64,000 nucleotides of DNA, from the NCBI GenBank assembly GCA_023398495.1, contig JAEWSG010000240.1, positions 1-64,000 on the forward strand, given 5' to 3'. The stretch comes from Bacillota bacterium (GTDB taxonomy: Bacteria > Bacillota > Clostridia > Acetivibrionales > Acetivibrionaceae). This document shows positions 23,324-31,226 of this stretch, piece by piece (position 1 is the stretch's first letter; each line of letters starts with the position of its first letter). A program made the position numbers and the translations under genes. The notes beneath the pieces were generated by a model. That model had not been told where the DNA came from. It saw only the letters and a program-made list of their open reading frames with translations, and did not search any database.

Positions 23324-24310
23324 CTAATTGTCCTCTTCCTCCCTATTTTCAACCACTTCACCGGTATTTGCCGTTTCTTCAACAGCACTGTTTTTTTCGA
23401 CATTTTCCGTGTCTGGTTTTGAACTGAGTTCATTAAGCAATGCCGTATATTCGCTTTTTACACCACCTTCAGCAGATAATTCATGTCCTTTAGACTTTAT
23501 TCTCCTTATAATAAAAACCAGTCCAAAAACAATAACAAATACAAGCGACAGAAGCTGTGATATTCTAAAAGAACCTAACCAAAGGCTGTCAAGCCTAAGC
23601 CCCTCGATCCAGAACCTTCCTGCACCGTACCCGACCATATAAAGACAGAATACTTCACCGTCCAGTTTCTTTCTCTTTGAAAACCATATCAAAAGTATGA
23701 ATACACCCAAATTCCAAAGGGACTCGTATAAAAACGTCGGATGAACCGGAATACTCGGATCGACAGGAATATTTAATTCCTTCAAGTTCGTCAACTGATC
23801 ACTTATAACTTTACCTGTCATCCCCCAGGGTAGATTAGTATTTCTACCGAAAGCCTCCTGGTTGGCAAAATTCCCCCATCTACCTACTGCTTGAGCAAGG
23901 ACAAAATATGGAATACAAAAGTCCACTAACTTTAACGCATTAAGCTTCCTTAGTTTACAAAATACTACAGCAACAATAACTGCTACTATTAATGCTCCAT
24001 AAAGAGCTAGTCCTCCGGTTCGGATATTGATTATCTTATAAAAATCACCATTAAATTCACCCCAATTGAATATTACATAGTATAGCCTCGCACCTATAAT
24101 AGACAATGGAGCTGCAAACAATACAAGATCAATTATATCATCCGATTTAATACCTGCCTTCTTGCTATTCTTCATGGCGAGTAGGACAGCAAGAAAAAAA
24201 CCTGCCGAAATTATTATCCCGTACCAATATACAGGAAGCCCAAACACTTTGAAGGCTTCTTTGCTTATGGGTAGCTTAAAACCTAATTTCGGGAATTCAA
24301 TATAGTCCAT
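23324..24310 (-). CDS. lgt: Prolipoprotein diacylglyceryl transferase Lgt
   Basis: 328-aa membrane enzyme that transfers diacylglycerol from phosphatidylglycerol to the lipobox Cys of prolipoproteins. Seven TM segments. Family motifs: GLPVYWYGIIISAG, IGARLYYVIFN, GGLALYG, the signature GRWGNFANQEAFG (about 143-155), HPTFLYESLWN and RFWIEGLR. The C-terminal 60 residues are a charged, Glu/Asn-rich tail beyond the usual family length (about 260-280 aa). It lies 11 bp after the M16 peptidase gene. Confidence 0.96.
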   Translation of the reverse strand: MDYIEFPKLGFKLPISKEAFKVFGLPVYWYGIIISAGFFLAVLLAMKNSKKAGIKSDDIIDLVLFAAPLSIIGARLYYVIFNWGEFNGDFYKIINIRTGGLALYGALIVAVIVAVVFCKLRKLNALKLVDFCIPYFVLAQAVGRWGNFANQEAFGRNTNLPWGMTGKVISDQLTNLKELNIPVDPSIPVHPTFLYESLWNLGVFILLIWFSKRKKLDGEVFCLYMVGYGAGRFWIEGLRLDSLWLGSFRISQLLSLVFVIVFGLVFIIRRIKSKGHELSAEGGVKSEYTALLNELSSKPDTENVEKNSAVEETANTGEVVENREEEDN

Positions 24311-24321
24311 TTTTATCCCCC

Positions 24322-25605
24322 TTATGTTGGTTTAATTACCGACATCGCAAGCCTGTCGGCTGAAAAATGTTCTTTAAACACTTTGTTTACATATTCAAAA
24401 GTTATTTTATCATAAACTTCCATATAGTCAAACAAATTAATTTCTTTAAAATATACCGAAACAAAATTATGAGAAATCCGCTCTATCGAATTAAGCTGTT
24501 TCACCAGCCTTCCTTTGTTGGCCCGTCTTATTCTCTCGTAGTTTTCCAAACTAAGTCCCTTATCCTGAAGATCACTTATTTCTTCAAGCAGTCTTTCCTT
24601 TACCTTGAGAGGATCTTTTGATTCGCCCCCGAATGCAGAATAAGCGTACGTTTCCTCAATGCTGTAATCAAAATCAAAAGAGTTGTTAATCAGCCCTTCG
24701 TTATATAACTCGTTGTACAACCTGGAGCTCTTTCCCATTATCATATCAAGCAAAATTTTTACAGCCGTCTCTCTCATCAGGCAGTCCATACCTTTTGAGA
24801 CAAACCCAACATCCTTGTACCCCATCTGAAACAAGGGCATGGATACAGCAAGGCTTTGCTCAACATAGCCTTTATTCGGTTTATCTGATTCATCGGGAAA
24901 AATTCTTTTAATTTCAGACTTACTCGCAGATACTGTTATAGTTTTGTCTATCTGCTCAAAAACCTTAACAGCATCGACATCTCCCACCACCACAATAATC
25001 ATATTCGAAGGATGATAGAACGTATTATAGCATTTATACAAGATATCCTTATTGATTTTGCTAATACTCTCAATGCTTCCTGCTATATCAATCTTAACAG
25101 GGTTTTTTTCATAAAAAGCATCCAGCAGGTTAAAGAACACCCTCCAGTTTGCATTATCCTCATACATACGTATTTCCTGCCCAATAATGTCCTTTTCCTT
25201 TTCCACACTCTCCTCGGTAATATATGGATTCTGGACAAAGTCAAGCAACAAACCGAAGTTATCCTCAAATTTATCTGTACAGGAAAACAGATATGCTGTC
25301 TGGGCAAAGCTGGTGTATGCGTTTGGATTTGAACCAAGCTGCGAAAATTTATCCATCACGCTTCCATCCTTCTGTTCAAAAAGCTTATGCTCCAAAAAAT
25401 GTGCAATCCCATCCGGAACCCTTGTAATATCAGTTTCTCCAGGCACAATAAATTCATTGTTTATTGAACCGTAATGAGTTGCAAAAGTTGCGAACTTCTT
25501 TGAATATCCTTTTTTAGGAATAACAAAACACTTAAGCCCGCTCTTATGCTCATACGTATGCATAACTTCATCAATATTTTTATACTCTATAGTTTTAATA
25601 TCCAT
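24322..25605 (-). CDS. M16 metallopeptidase (YmfH-like, catalytic subunit)
   Basis: 427-aa zinc peptidase of the insulinase/pitrilysin family. The inverted zinc motif HFLEH is at residues 69-73, with the distal Glu expected in EKEKDIIGQEIRMYED (about 134-149). The C-terminal M16 domain is present. It is paired with a second M16 homologue (25780) lacking the motif, as in the ymfF-ymfH pair of Bacillus, where both are usually transcribed together. A dispersed repeat sits in the 174-bp spacer between them. Substrate unknown. Confidence 0.9.
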   Translation of the reverse strand: MDIKTIEYKNIDEVMHTYEHKSGLKCFVIPKKGYSKKFATFATHYGSINNEFIVPGETDITRVPDGIAHFLEHKLFEQKDGSVMDKFSQLGSNPNAYTSFAQTAYLFSCTDKFEDNFGLLLDFVQNPYITEESVEKEKDIIGQEIRMYEDNANWRVFFNLLDAFYEKNPVKIDIAGSIESISKINKDILYKCYNTFYHPSNMIIVVVGDVDAVKVFEQIDKTITVSASKSEIKRIFPDESDKPNKGYVEQSLAVSMPLFQMGYKDVGFVSKGMDCLMRETAVKILLDMIMGKSSRLYNELYNEGLINNSFDFDYSIEETYAYSAFGGESKDPLKVKERLLEEISDLQDKGLSLENYERIRRANKGRLVKQLNSIERISHNFVSVYFKEINLFDYMEVYDKITFEYVNKVFKEHFSADRLAMSVIKPT

Positions 25606-25633
25606 TATTTTTATCTCCCTTCAAAAATGAGGT

Positions 25634-25752
25634 ATTATAGATGAAAAACTCTAAAACTAAAATTAAAGGACGTTTTTCATCTAAATTAGATAACGTTTGG
25701 ATGCTATATAAATTTAACTTTAGTGTACGTTATCTATATAGATGAAAACTCG
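25634..25752. repeat. Dispersed structured repeat A, copy 1
   Basis: About 118 bp. Stem 1: GATGAAAAAC (25640-25649) with GTTTTTCATC (25672-25681), perfect. Stem 2: AGATAACGT with ACGTTATCT. It is near-identical to 37116-37222, and stem 1 recurs at 42612-42680. It lies between two co-oriented M16 genes, so it would be transcribed. No transposase. Confidence 0.8.
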
Positions 25753-25779
25753 AATCTATATGGATGACTTCATCATTCC

Positions 25780-27069
25780 CTATTTTGATGTAAGAAAATA
25801 CACCGTATCCATTTCTATCTTTTTTGCTATATCAATAACATCCTGTCTTGTAACTTTCTTAACTTTGGCGATTATATCATCAGGAGAGTCCTGAGTTCCT
25901 GCAATGATCTGGCTAAGATTAAAATCAACCACTTGCAGCTGGCTATCCTTGAGTGATTTTATTCCCGTCTCAATACTTTTAATTGATGACATAAATTCAT
26001 AATCGGATATAACACCGTTTTTCATATCTTCAAGCTGTTTCATTATTACGTCATAAGCTTTATCCCTGTTGCTGATTTCTATACCCCCGCTGATAACCAT
26101 AAGCCCTTTGAATTTTTCCAGTCTTGAAAAAACATAGTATGCCATTCCGTTTTTCTCACGGACATTCTGAAAAAGTTTTGAGTGCAGACCTCCGCCAAGT
26201 ATACTATTGTATACCATTAACTTGTAATATTCTTCCGACTTAGGCTCTGTATTAGTCCTGAAACCAATAGACAGCTTTGCCTGGTTCACGTTCATTTGCT
26301 CAGTAACTTCCCTTACTTCTGATACATGCCTTTCCACATTGACCTGTGGCAATGTTTTTATATTTCCCCTCTTAATACTTTTCAATTTATCAACAATATA
26401 ATTGGTCTGCTCATCGTTTATATCACCGGAAACGAATACATAAACCGGCAGAGTTTCCAAAAAGTACTTGTAATGGTCGTATAGGTTTACTGCATCTATT
26501 TTGTTTAAGTCCTCTATATTTCCATAATCAAATATACCAAAGGGTTCATCCCTACACATTACTTCAAGACACTTGTCAACTCCATACTGCACCTTATCAT
26601 TTACTCTGCTCTCAATAAGCTCTTTAAGGTTTTTTGCTTCCTGTTCCATGTATTCCCTTTTGAATACCCCGTTCTCGGTAACAGGCTGTGTAATTATCTC
26701 AAATAGCAAGTCAAAAGCCTTGTTTGTCAAATCAACTTTACCATTTGCATATTTATCCGAAATAAAGTCCAGATAAAATTGAATTATCTGGTTTTCCCCT
26801 TTTTTTGTCACACCACAGTCAAATGCTGCACCATACAACTCTTCAAGGTAAAGTGAAATATCCTGTATTGTAGGAAAATTTACGCTTCCCCTCCTCAAAA
26901 CTGCCGGTAGCAACGCATTCTTTGATGCATTTTCCCTGCTGAGGTTATCATGAAAAAATATGTTTATCGAATTTGTCTTAAACTTATTTGTCTCAATTTT
27001 ATATACCTTTATACCGTTGAAAGCAGCAATTTCTGAAATTTGATTCTCTAATAGTACAGTATTAGCCAT
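25780..27069 (-). CDS. M16 peptidase homologue (YmfF-like, non-catalytic)
   Basis: 429-aa M16-fold protein. The region that carries HxxEH in active members reads NALLPAVLRRGS here, so the zinc site is missing and it is probably the structural partner of the active protein encoded downstream. Later M16 features are present: GGGLHSKLFQNVREKNGMAYYVFS, the usual substrate-binding RE..LAY segment. Together the two halves mimic a bipartite M16B peptidase. The gene begins the run M16-M16-lgt. Confidence 0.88.
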   Translation of the reverse strand: MANTVLLENQISEIAAFNGIKVYKIETNKFKTNSINIFFHDNLSRENASKNALLPAVLRRGSVNFPTIQDISLYLEELYGAAFDCGVTKKGENQIIQFYLDFISDKYANGKVDLTNKAFDLLFEIITQPVTENGVFKREYMEQEAKNLKELIESRVNDKVQYGVDKCLEVMCRDEPFGIFDYGNIEDLNKIDAVNLYDHYKYFLETLPVYVFVSGDINDEQTNYIVDKLKSIKRGNIKTLPQVNVERHVSEVREVTEQMNVNQAKLSIGFRTNTEPKSEEYYKLMVYNSILGGGLHSKLFQNVREKNGMAYYVFSRLEKFKGLMVISGGIEISNRDKAYDVIMKQLEDMKNGVISDYEFMSSIKSIETGIKSLKDSQLQVVDFNLSQIIAGTQDSPDDIIAKVKKVTRQDVIDIAKKIEMDTVYFLTSK

Positions 27070-27318
27070 TTAACCAGTCCTCTCATTCTTGATTTAATAA
27101 ATTTAGCAGTTACTTTATTAGTATAATAAAAACAACCTGCTTTATTCAATATCTGGAAAGCATATTGTTTATTATTTTTATTATCTCAACTGGTGCCTAT
27201 TGTTTTAGTGTCAAACGATTCCATTACGAAACCTTCGCAAATCTATACTCATAAAAAACTTCTGGCAGGTAAACATAAAAATAATTCAATTGAAAATAAT
27301 AATTATGGAGGGATGTCA

Positions 27319-27489
27319 ATGGTTAATACCAGATATTATAGAAAACACCCCAGAAGCCATGCTAAGGAAGAAAGTGAAGAAGAAGAAAAAACTTTGAATC
27401 TAAGTGCACTGGCAGCCGTAGGTATTTTAGCATTTACATTTGCAAATGGTTTGTTTTTGGGGTATGCCATGAAGAGAAATCGGTACTGA
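27319..27489 (+). CDS. Small single-pass membrane protein
   Basis: 56 aa. Basic N-terminus (TRYYRKHPRSH), acidic EESEEEEK, one TM (about 31-50, LSALAAVGILAFTFANGLFLGYA), basic tail KRNRY. ATG 27319 is chosen because GGAGGGATG lies 6-8 nt upstream; longer in-frame readings lack support. I recognise no family. It is transcribed on its own, divergent from the M16 pair and convergent to ribF, and is followed by a hairpin. Confidence 0.6.
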   Translation: MVNTRYYRKHPRSHAKEESEEEEKTLNLSALAAVGILAFTFANGLFLGYAMKRNRY

Positions 27490-27493
27490 AAAA

Positions 27494-27513
27494 GGAGAAG
27501 CAAATGCTTCTCC
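27494..27513 (+). terminator. Hairpin between convergent genes
   Basis: GGAGAAGCA AA TGCTTCTCC makes a 9-bp stem right after the small membrane gene, followed by ACTTTATTT. It may act for the plus-strand gene; the T-run is poor. Confidence 0.5.
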
Positions 27514-27603
27514 ACTTTATTTAGTGAGTTTTACTTAACAATTTCTGAAATCAAAGGTATCTAACTCAGACAATTGTACTCCATATATTACATTTCCATA
27601 ATA

Positions 27604-28539
27604 TTATTTTTTTATATCAATAAAGTATTCCCTTGCACTCTCTATATCTTTTCGGATCTGTTCAACCAAATCATCCACGGCATTAAACTTCTTTTCACCC
27701 CTGATTCTTTTAAGAAAAAAAACTTCAATGTCCTCTCCGTATATATCCTCACTATAATCCATAATATAAGTCTCTATAGATACTTTCTGTTCATTAAAGG
27801 TCGGATTATTTCCGATATTGGTTATACTGTCATATATTCTGCCGTTTAATAGAGTTCTGGTAGCATAAACCCCATATGCAGGTATCAGAAGATATTCCTC
27901 TGGATAAATATTTGCAGTCGGAAAACCTAATGTATTACCTATTCTTTTGCCCCTCTCAACAATTCCGGTTATGGAATAATGCCTGCCAAGGAGTTTAAAG
28001 GCACTGTCCATATCCCCTTTTTTAACATGCTTCCTTATAAGAGTGCTGCTTACCACATCATCGTCTATCTTTATCTTTGGAATGGTTAGCACTTTGTAAT
28101 TATACTTTTGCCCAAGCTCTTTTAAGTACTCTCCATCTCCCTGGCCTTTATAACCGAACCTATAGTCAAATCCTGTTACTGCCAGCCTCATCTTTAACTT
28201 ATTGACCAAAATATCTCTCACAAACACCTCAGGGCTCATCCTTGAAAAGTACTCGTCAAATTCCTCAAAATAGGTATAATCCAGTTGAGTTATCTCAAGC
28301 AAACTCATTTTTTTATTTACAGAGGTTATCATGGGTGTAAAAAGCTTTTTCCTCATGATATTTTCAGGATGTTTGGTAAAAGTATACAAAACAGACTCAA
28401 GCCCTCTCTGCTTAGATTCACTGACAAGAGTGTTTACCAAAGCCATGTGAGCAATATGTAAACCATCAAAGTTACCCAATCCAATACCTGTAGGTTTTGT
28501 AAATTCAATTTGTTGATTCTTTCCATATATTACTTTCAT
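27604..28539 (-). CDS. ribF: RibF, riboflavin kinase/FAD synthetase
   Basis: 311 aa, bifunctional: the N-terminal nucleotidyltransferase makes FAD, the C-terminal kinase makes FMN. N-terminal GLGNFDGLHIAHMAL (about 20-34) carries the HxGH-type site in the form HIAH (Ala for the usual Gly). GFDYRFGYKGQGD and SSTLIRKHVKKGD follow. The kinase part includes GNTLGFPTANI (PTAN motif) and YGVYATR, ending with SIETYI. It is the last gene of the rimP-infB run, after truB with a 119-bp gap. Confidence 0.95.
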   Translation of the reverse strand: MKVIYGKNQQIEFTKPTGIGLGNFDGLHIAHMALVNTLVSESKQRGLESVLYTFTKHPENIMRKKLFTPMITSVNKKMSLLEITQLDYTYFEEFDEYFSRMSPEVFVRDILVNKLKMRLAVTGFDYRFGYKGQGDGEYLKELGQKYNYKVLTIPKIKIDDDVVSSTLIRKHVKKGDMDSAFKLLGRHYSITGIVERGKRIGNTLGFPTANIYPEEYLLIPAYGVYATRTLLNGRIYDSITNIGNNPTFNEQKVSIETYIMDYSEDIYGEDIEVFFLKRIRGEKKFNAVDDLVEQIRKDIESAREYFIDIKK

Positions 28540-28658
28540 ATAATTCCCTTTAGCACATTTTTAAACACTTCAAATATAAAAAAACAACCTTTAAATTACT
28601 TTTTGAAGACTTCGGTTTAATGATAATAGTAATATTTCACTCATTACTTAAGGCACCA

Positions 28659-29543
28659 TCAAAACTGCTTTTTCATTTTTAGCAATAAACAGCCTTTAAT
28701 AAGCATAACTTCACTTAACCCGACAAATCTTACATTATCATCGTATGTCCTGAGTATTGTGCCTTTTTTTAAGGCTGAATCTTTCAATTCTACATAAGCA
28801 CCATTGATTATTTTCTTCGTTTCATAGCTATTTAAGTACACTCTGTCATAGTCTTTGAAAGTGTCTTCAATGCTTGAAAGTCTTCCGGATATTGAATTAT
28901 CCCTTGAATGCTCATATATTTCCTCAAGAGTAAGCGAATCGGAAAGCTCAAAATTCCCTGCTTTAGTTCTTACAAGGAATGACATATGTCCTCCACATCC
29001 AAGTTTATCCCCTATGTCCGAGCATAATGTCCTTATATATGTACCTTTGGAACATTCTACATCAAATACAGCTTTATTATCCCTGATATCCAGTATATTT
29101 ATGGAATGTATTGTAACATCTCTAGGTTTCCGTTCTATTGTAATTCCTTCTCTAGCCAGCTCATAAAGTTTTTTGCCTTCAACCTTAATAGCCGAATACA
29201 TGGGAGGAATTTGACTGTATCTTCCCACAAAACTTTTGATGGCATTACAAATCTGCTCCTTAGTAAAATTCACTTCACATACCTTTAAAACATTACCATA
29301 ATTATCCTGAGTGTCTGTAGAAACCCCAAGAGTAAGTTCAGCACGGTATACCTTATCCTTATCTGTCAGATACTCTATAGTTTTGGTCGCCTTTCCAATG
29401 CATACAGGCAAGACACCTACAGCACCCGGATCAAGTGTGCCCGTGTGTCCTATCTTTTTTTCCTTTAGCAGGCTTCTCAAGTAAGCCACAATGTCAAAGG
29501 AAGTCATGCCAGGGGGTTTTAACACATTAAGAATTCCATCCAT
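28659..29543 (-). CDS. truB: TruB, tRNA pseudouridine-55 synthase
   Basis: 294 aa. Isomerises U55 in the T-loop of tRNAs. GILNVLKPPGMTSFDIV (about 3-19), catalytic Asp in GHTGTLDPGAVGVLPV (about 36-51), GKATK, QIPPMYSAIKVEGKKLYELAREG and SKGTYIRTLCSDIG are all family hallmarks. It follows nrnA by 2 bp, so it is translationally linked. Confidence 0.97.
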   Translation of the reverse strand: MDGILNVLKPPGMTSFDIVAYLRSLLKEKKIGHTGTLDPGAVGVLPVCIGKATKTIEYLTDKDKVYRAELTLGVSTDTQDNYGNVLKVCEVNFTKEQICNAIKSFVGRYSQIPPMYSAIKVEGKKLYELAREGITIERKPRDVTIHSINILDIRDNKAVFDVECSKGTYIRTLCSDIGDKLGCGGHMSFLVRTKAGNFELSDSLTLEEIYEHSRDNSISGRLSSIEDTFKDYDRVYLNSYETKKIINGAYVELKDSALKKGTILRTYDDNVRFVGLSEVMLIKGCLLLKMKKQF

Positions 29544-29545
29544 AT

Positions 29546-30502
29546 TTACAAAACTTCCCTTATATCTTTATTAATCATACCCTTAATTTCTTCCATATTA
29601 CCTTTAACAGTACATCCGGCTGCCTTCTTATGGCCACCGCCCGAGTACTTGTTTGCAATAGCTGAAACATCTACATAGCTTTGGGATCGGAAGTTAATTT
29701 TAAATTCATTATCACTCTTCTGCTTTATCAAAACAGCAACTTCAACGCCATTTACATTTCTTGCTATATTAACTAATCCATCACTATCTTCATCATCGGC
29801 ACCAGCTTCTTTTATCATATCATTGGTAATTGTTATAAAAGCAACCTTTCCACCTTCAAAAATCTCAATTGTGTCTATTGCCAAGCCCATAAGTTTAACC
29901 TTTTTGAGAGGTACTGTCTCAAAAACCAATTGCGAAATCATAGATACGTTTGCACCATTATTAATTAAGTCTGCTGTAATCTGATGGGTTAAAGGAGTTG
30001 TATTGCTATATCTGAACCCACCTGTATCTGTAGCTATAGCAACATACAGGCAAGTTGCAATATTTTCATCCAAACAAATTCCCATCAATTTTATCAGGTC
30101 ATACATCATTTCTCCTACTGCTGCTGCAGTTGGTTTAACATGGTTTAACAATGCAAATTCTGTATTTGTGGTGTGATGGTCTATATTTATAGTAAAAGGA
30201 GTACTATTGAATATATCCACTCTTTTTCCAAGCCTCTCCAAATCACCAGTATCAAGTGCAATAACCAGGTCATACTTCTGTTCATCTGGCTTATACACTT
30301 CAACATATTCTTTTACCGGCAAAAATTCATAGATAGCTGGAATTTCCTCTTCAATGTAAATCTTGCTATTCTTCCCCGCCTTTTCCAATGCCAATGCTAG
30401 AGCCAAACTTGATCCTAAGGCATCACCATCTACAGAAACATGAGGCAAAATAGCTATATTCTCTGCATCGTTTACTTTATCTATAATTCTTTTTTCAATC
30501 AT
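29546..30502 (-). CDS. nrnA: NrnA, DHH/DHHA1 oligoribonuclease/pAp phosphatase
   Basis: 318 aa. Degrades nanoRNAs and 3',5'-pAp. DHH domain: HVSVDGDALGSSLAL, ALDTGD, and the DHH motif NIDHHTTNTEFA. Late DHHA1 motif SGGGHKKAAGCTV. ATG 30502 follows AGAGG by 7 nt and is preferred over an upstream in-frame start 15 bp earlier. Conserved position between rbfA and truB, although a 348-bp spacer with repeat B and a hairpin separates it from rbfA here. Confidence 0.95.
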   Translation of the reverse strand: MIEKRIIDKVNDAENIAILPHVSVDGDALGSSLALALALEKAGKNSKIYIEEEIPAIYEFLPVKEYVEVYKPDEQKYDLVIALDTGDLERLGKRVDIFNSTPFTINIDHHTTNTEFALLNHVKPTAAAVGEMMYDLIKLMGICLDENIATCLYVAIATDTGGFRYSNTTPLTHQITADLINNGANVSMISQLVFETVPLKKVKLMGLAIDTIEIFEGGKVAFITITNDMIKEAGADDEDSDGLVNIARNVNGVEVAVLIKQKSDNEFKINFRSQSYVDVSAIANKYSGGGHKKAAGCTVKGNMEEIKGMINKDIREVL

Positions 30503-30534
30503 AAACATACCTCTCAATTAAATAAAAAATACAT

Positions 30535-30645
30535 ATATATTGAACGCGATAAAGATTTTACATCGCGCTTCAATTTCCTTAATACTATATCACGAAAATC
30601 AAATTTTCCAATATATAATCATTTTTGTGATTTATATATATGATT
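30535..30645. repeat. Dispersed structured repeat B, copy 2
   Basis: Matches 18357-18465. Stem 1: ATTGAACGCGAT with ATCGCGCTTCAAT (one bulged base). Stem 2: ATCACGAAAAT with ATTTTTGTGAT, altered relative to copy 1 but still pairing. It lies just upstream of nrnA. Between it and rbfA lies AT-rich sequence and the hairpin at 30740. Confidence 0.7.
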
Positions 30646-30739
30646 CTCGAAATAATATTTTACATTCATTTTTTTACTTTCCCAAAGATCATATATTCTT
30701 GTATACATAAACCGTGAAAATGATTTTATATTGTTGAAA

Positions 30740-30761
30740 GGTTGGGGAATTTTCCCCAACC
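30740..30761. other. Perfect GC-rich hairpin in the rbfA-nrnA spacer
   Basis: GGTTGGGGAA TT TTCCCCAACC: a 10-bp stem with a 2-nt loop, unusually GC-rich for this region. On the transcribed (minus) strand it is followed by TTTC only, so it is a weak terminator, attenuator or processing site rather than a clear end. Confidence 0.6.
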
Positions 30762-30850
30762 CCATTGCAGTTAACATATTTATAAAACATATTACAACAA
30801 AAGCCTCAATCCGAATAGTAATTTCAGCTGTGATAATCAGAAAATCAGTC

Positions 30851-31198
30851 TTAATCATCGTGTTTAACAGTATCATTAATCAGCTTCGAAATATACGCCC
30901 CATGCTCTATTGAATTATCCAACTCAAACTGGATTTCAGGTGTATATCTGAGTTGAACCCTATGTCCGACTTCCCGTCTGATAAAACCTGCCGCACTTTT
31001 AAGCCCATCGAGAGAATTCTTTTTTTCCTCTTCGGTGCCCATAATACTGACAAAAACTTTGGCATAACGCAGGTCCCTAGTTACATTAACATTAGTTACA
31101 CTTATCAATTTAGAAAGCCTGGGATCTTTAAGTCCGCTCTGTATAATCGAACTTATTTCTTTCTTCATCTCTTCAGAGATTCTTACCGTTCTATCCAT
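30851..31198 (-). CDS. rbfA: RbfA, ribosome-binding factor A
   Basis: 115 aa, a KH-fold factor for 30S maturation. RISEEMKKEISSIIQSGLKDPRLSKLISVTNVNVTRDLRYAKVFVS is the diagnostic N-terminal block, and R.TPEIQFELDNSIEHG the C-terminal one. It lies 28 bp after infB. Confidence 0.97.
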   Translation of the reverse strand: MDRTVRISEEMKKEISSIIQSGLKDPRLSKLISVTNVNVTRDLRYAKVFVSIMGTEEEKKNSLDGLKSAAGFIRREVGHRVQLRYTPEIQFELDNSIEHGAYISKLINDTVKHDD

Positions 31199-31226
31199 AA
31201 AACCACTCCTATTTTAGCATCAGGAC

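Noticed and set aside
30619..30876. 85-codon minus-strand ORF in the rbfA-nrnA spacer
   Set aside because: It runs through repeat B and the GC-rich hairpin, has no RBS and no recognisable protein features; it looks like chance coding over structured repeat sequence.
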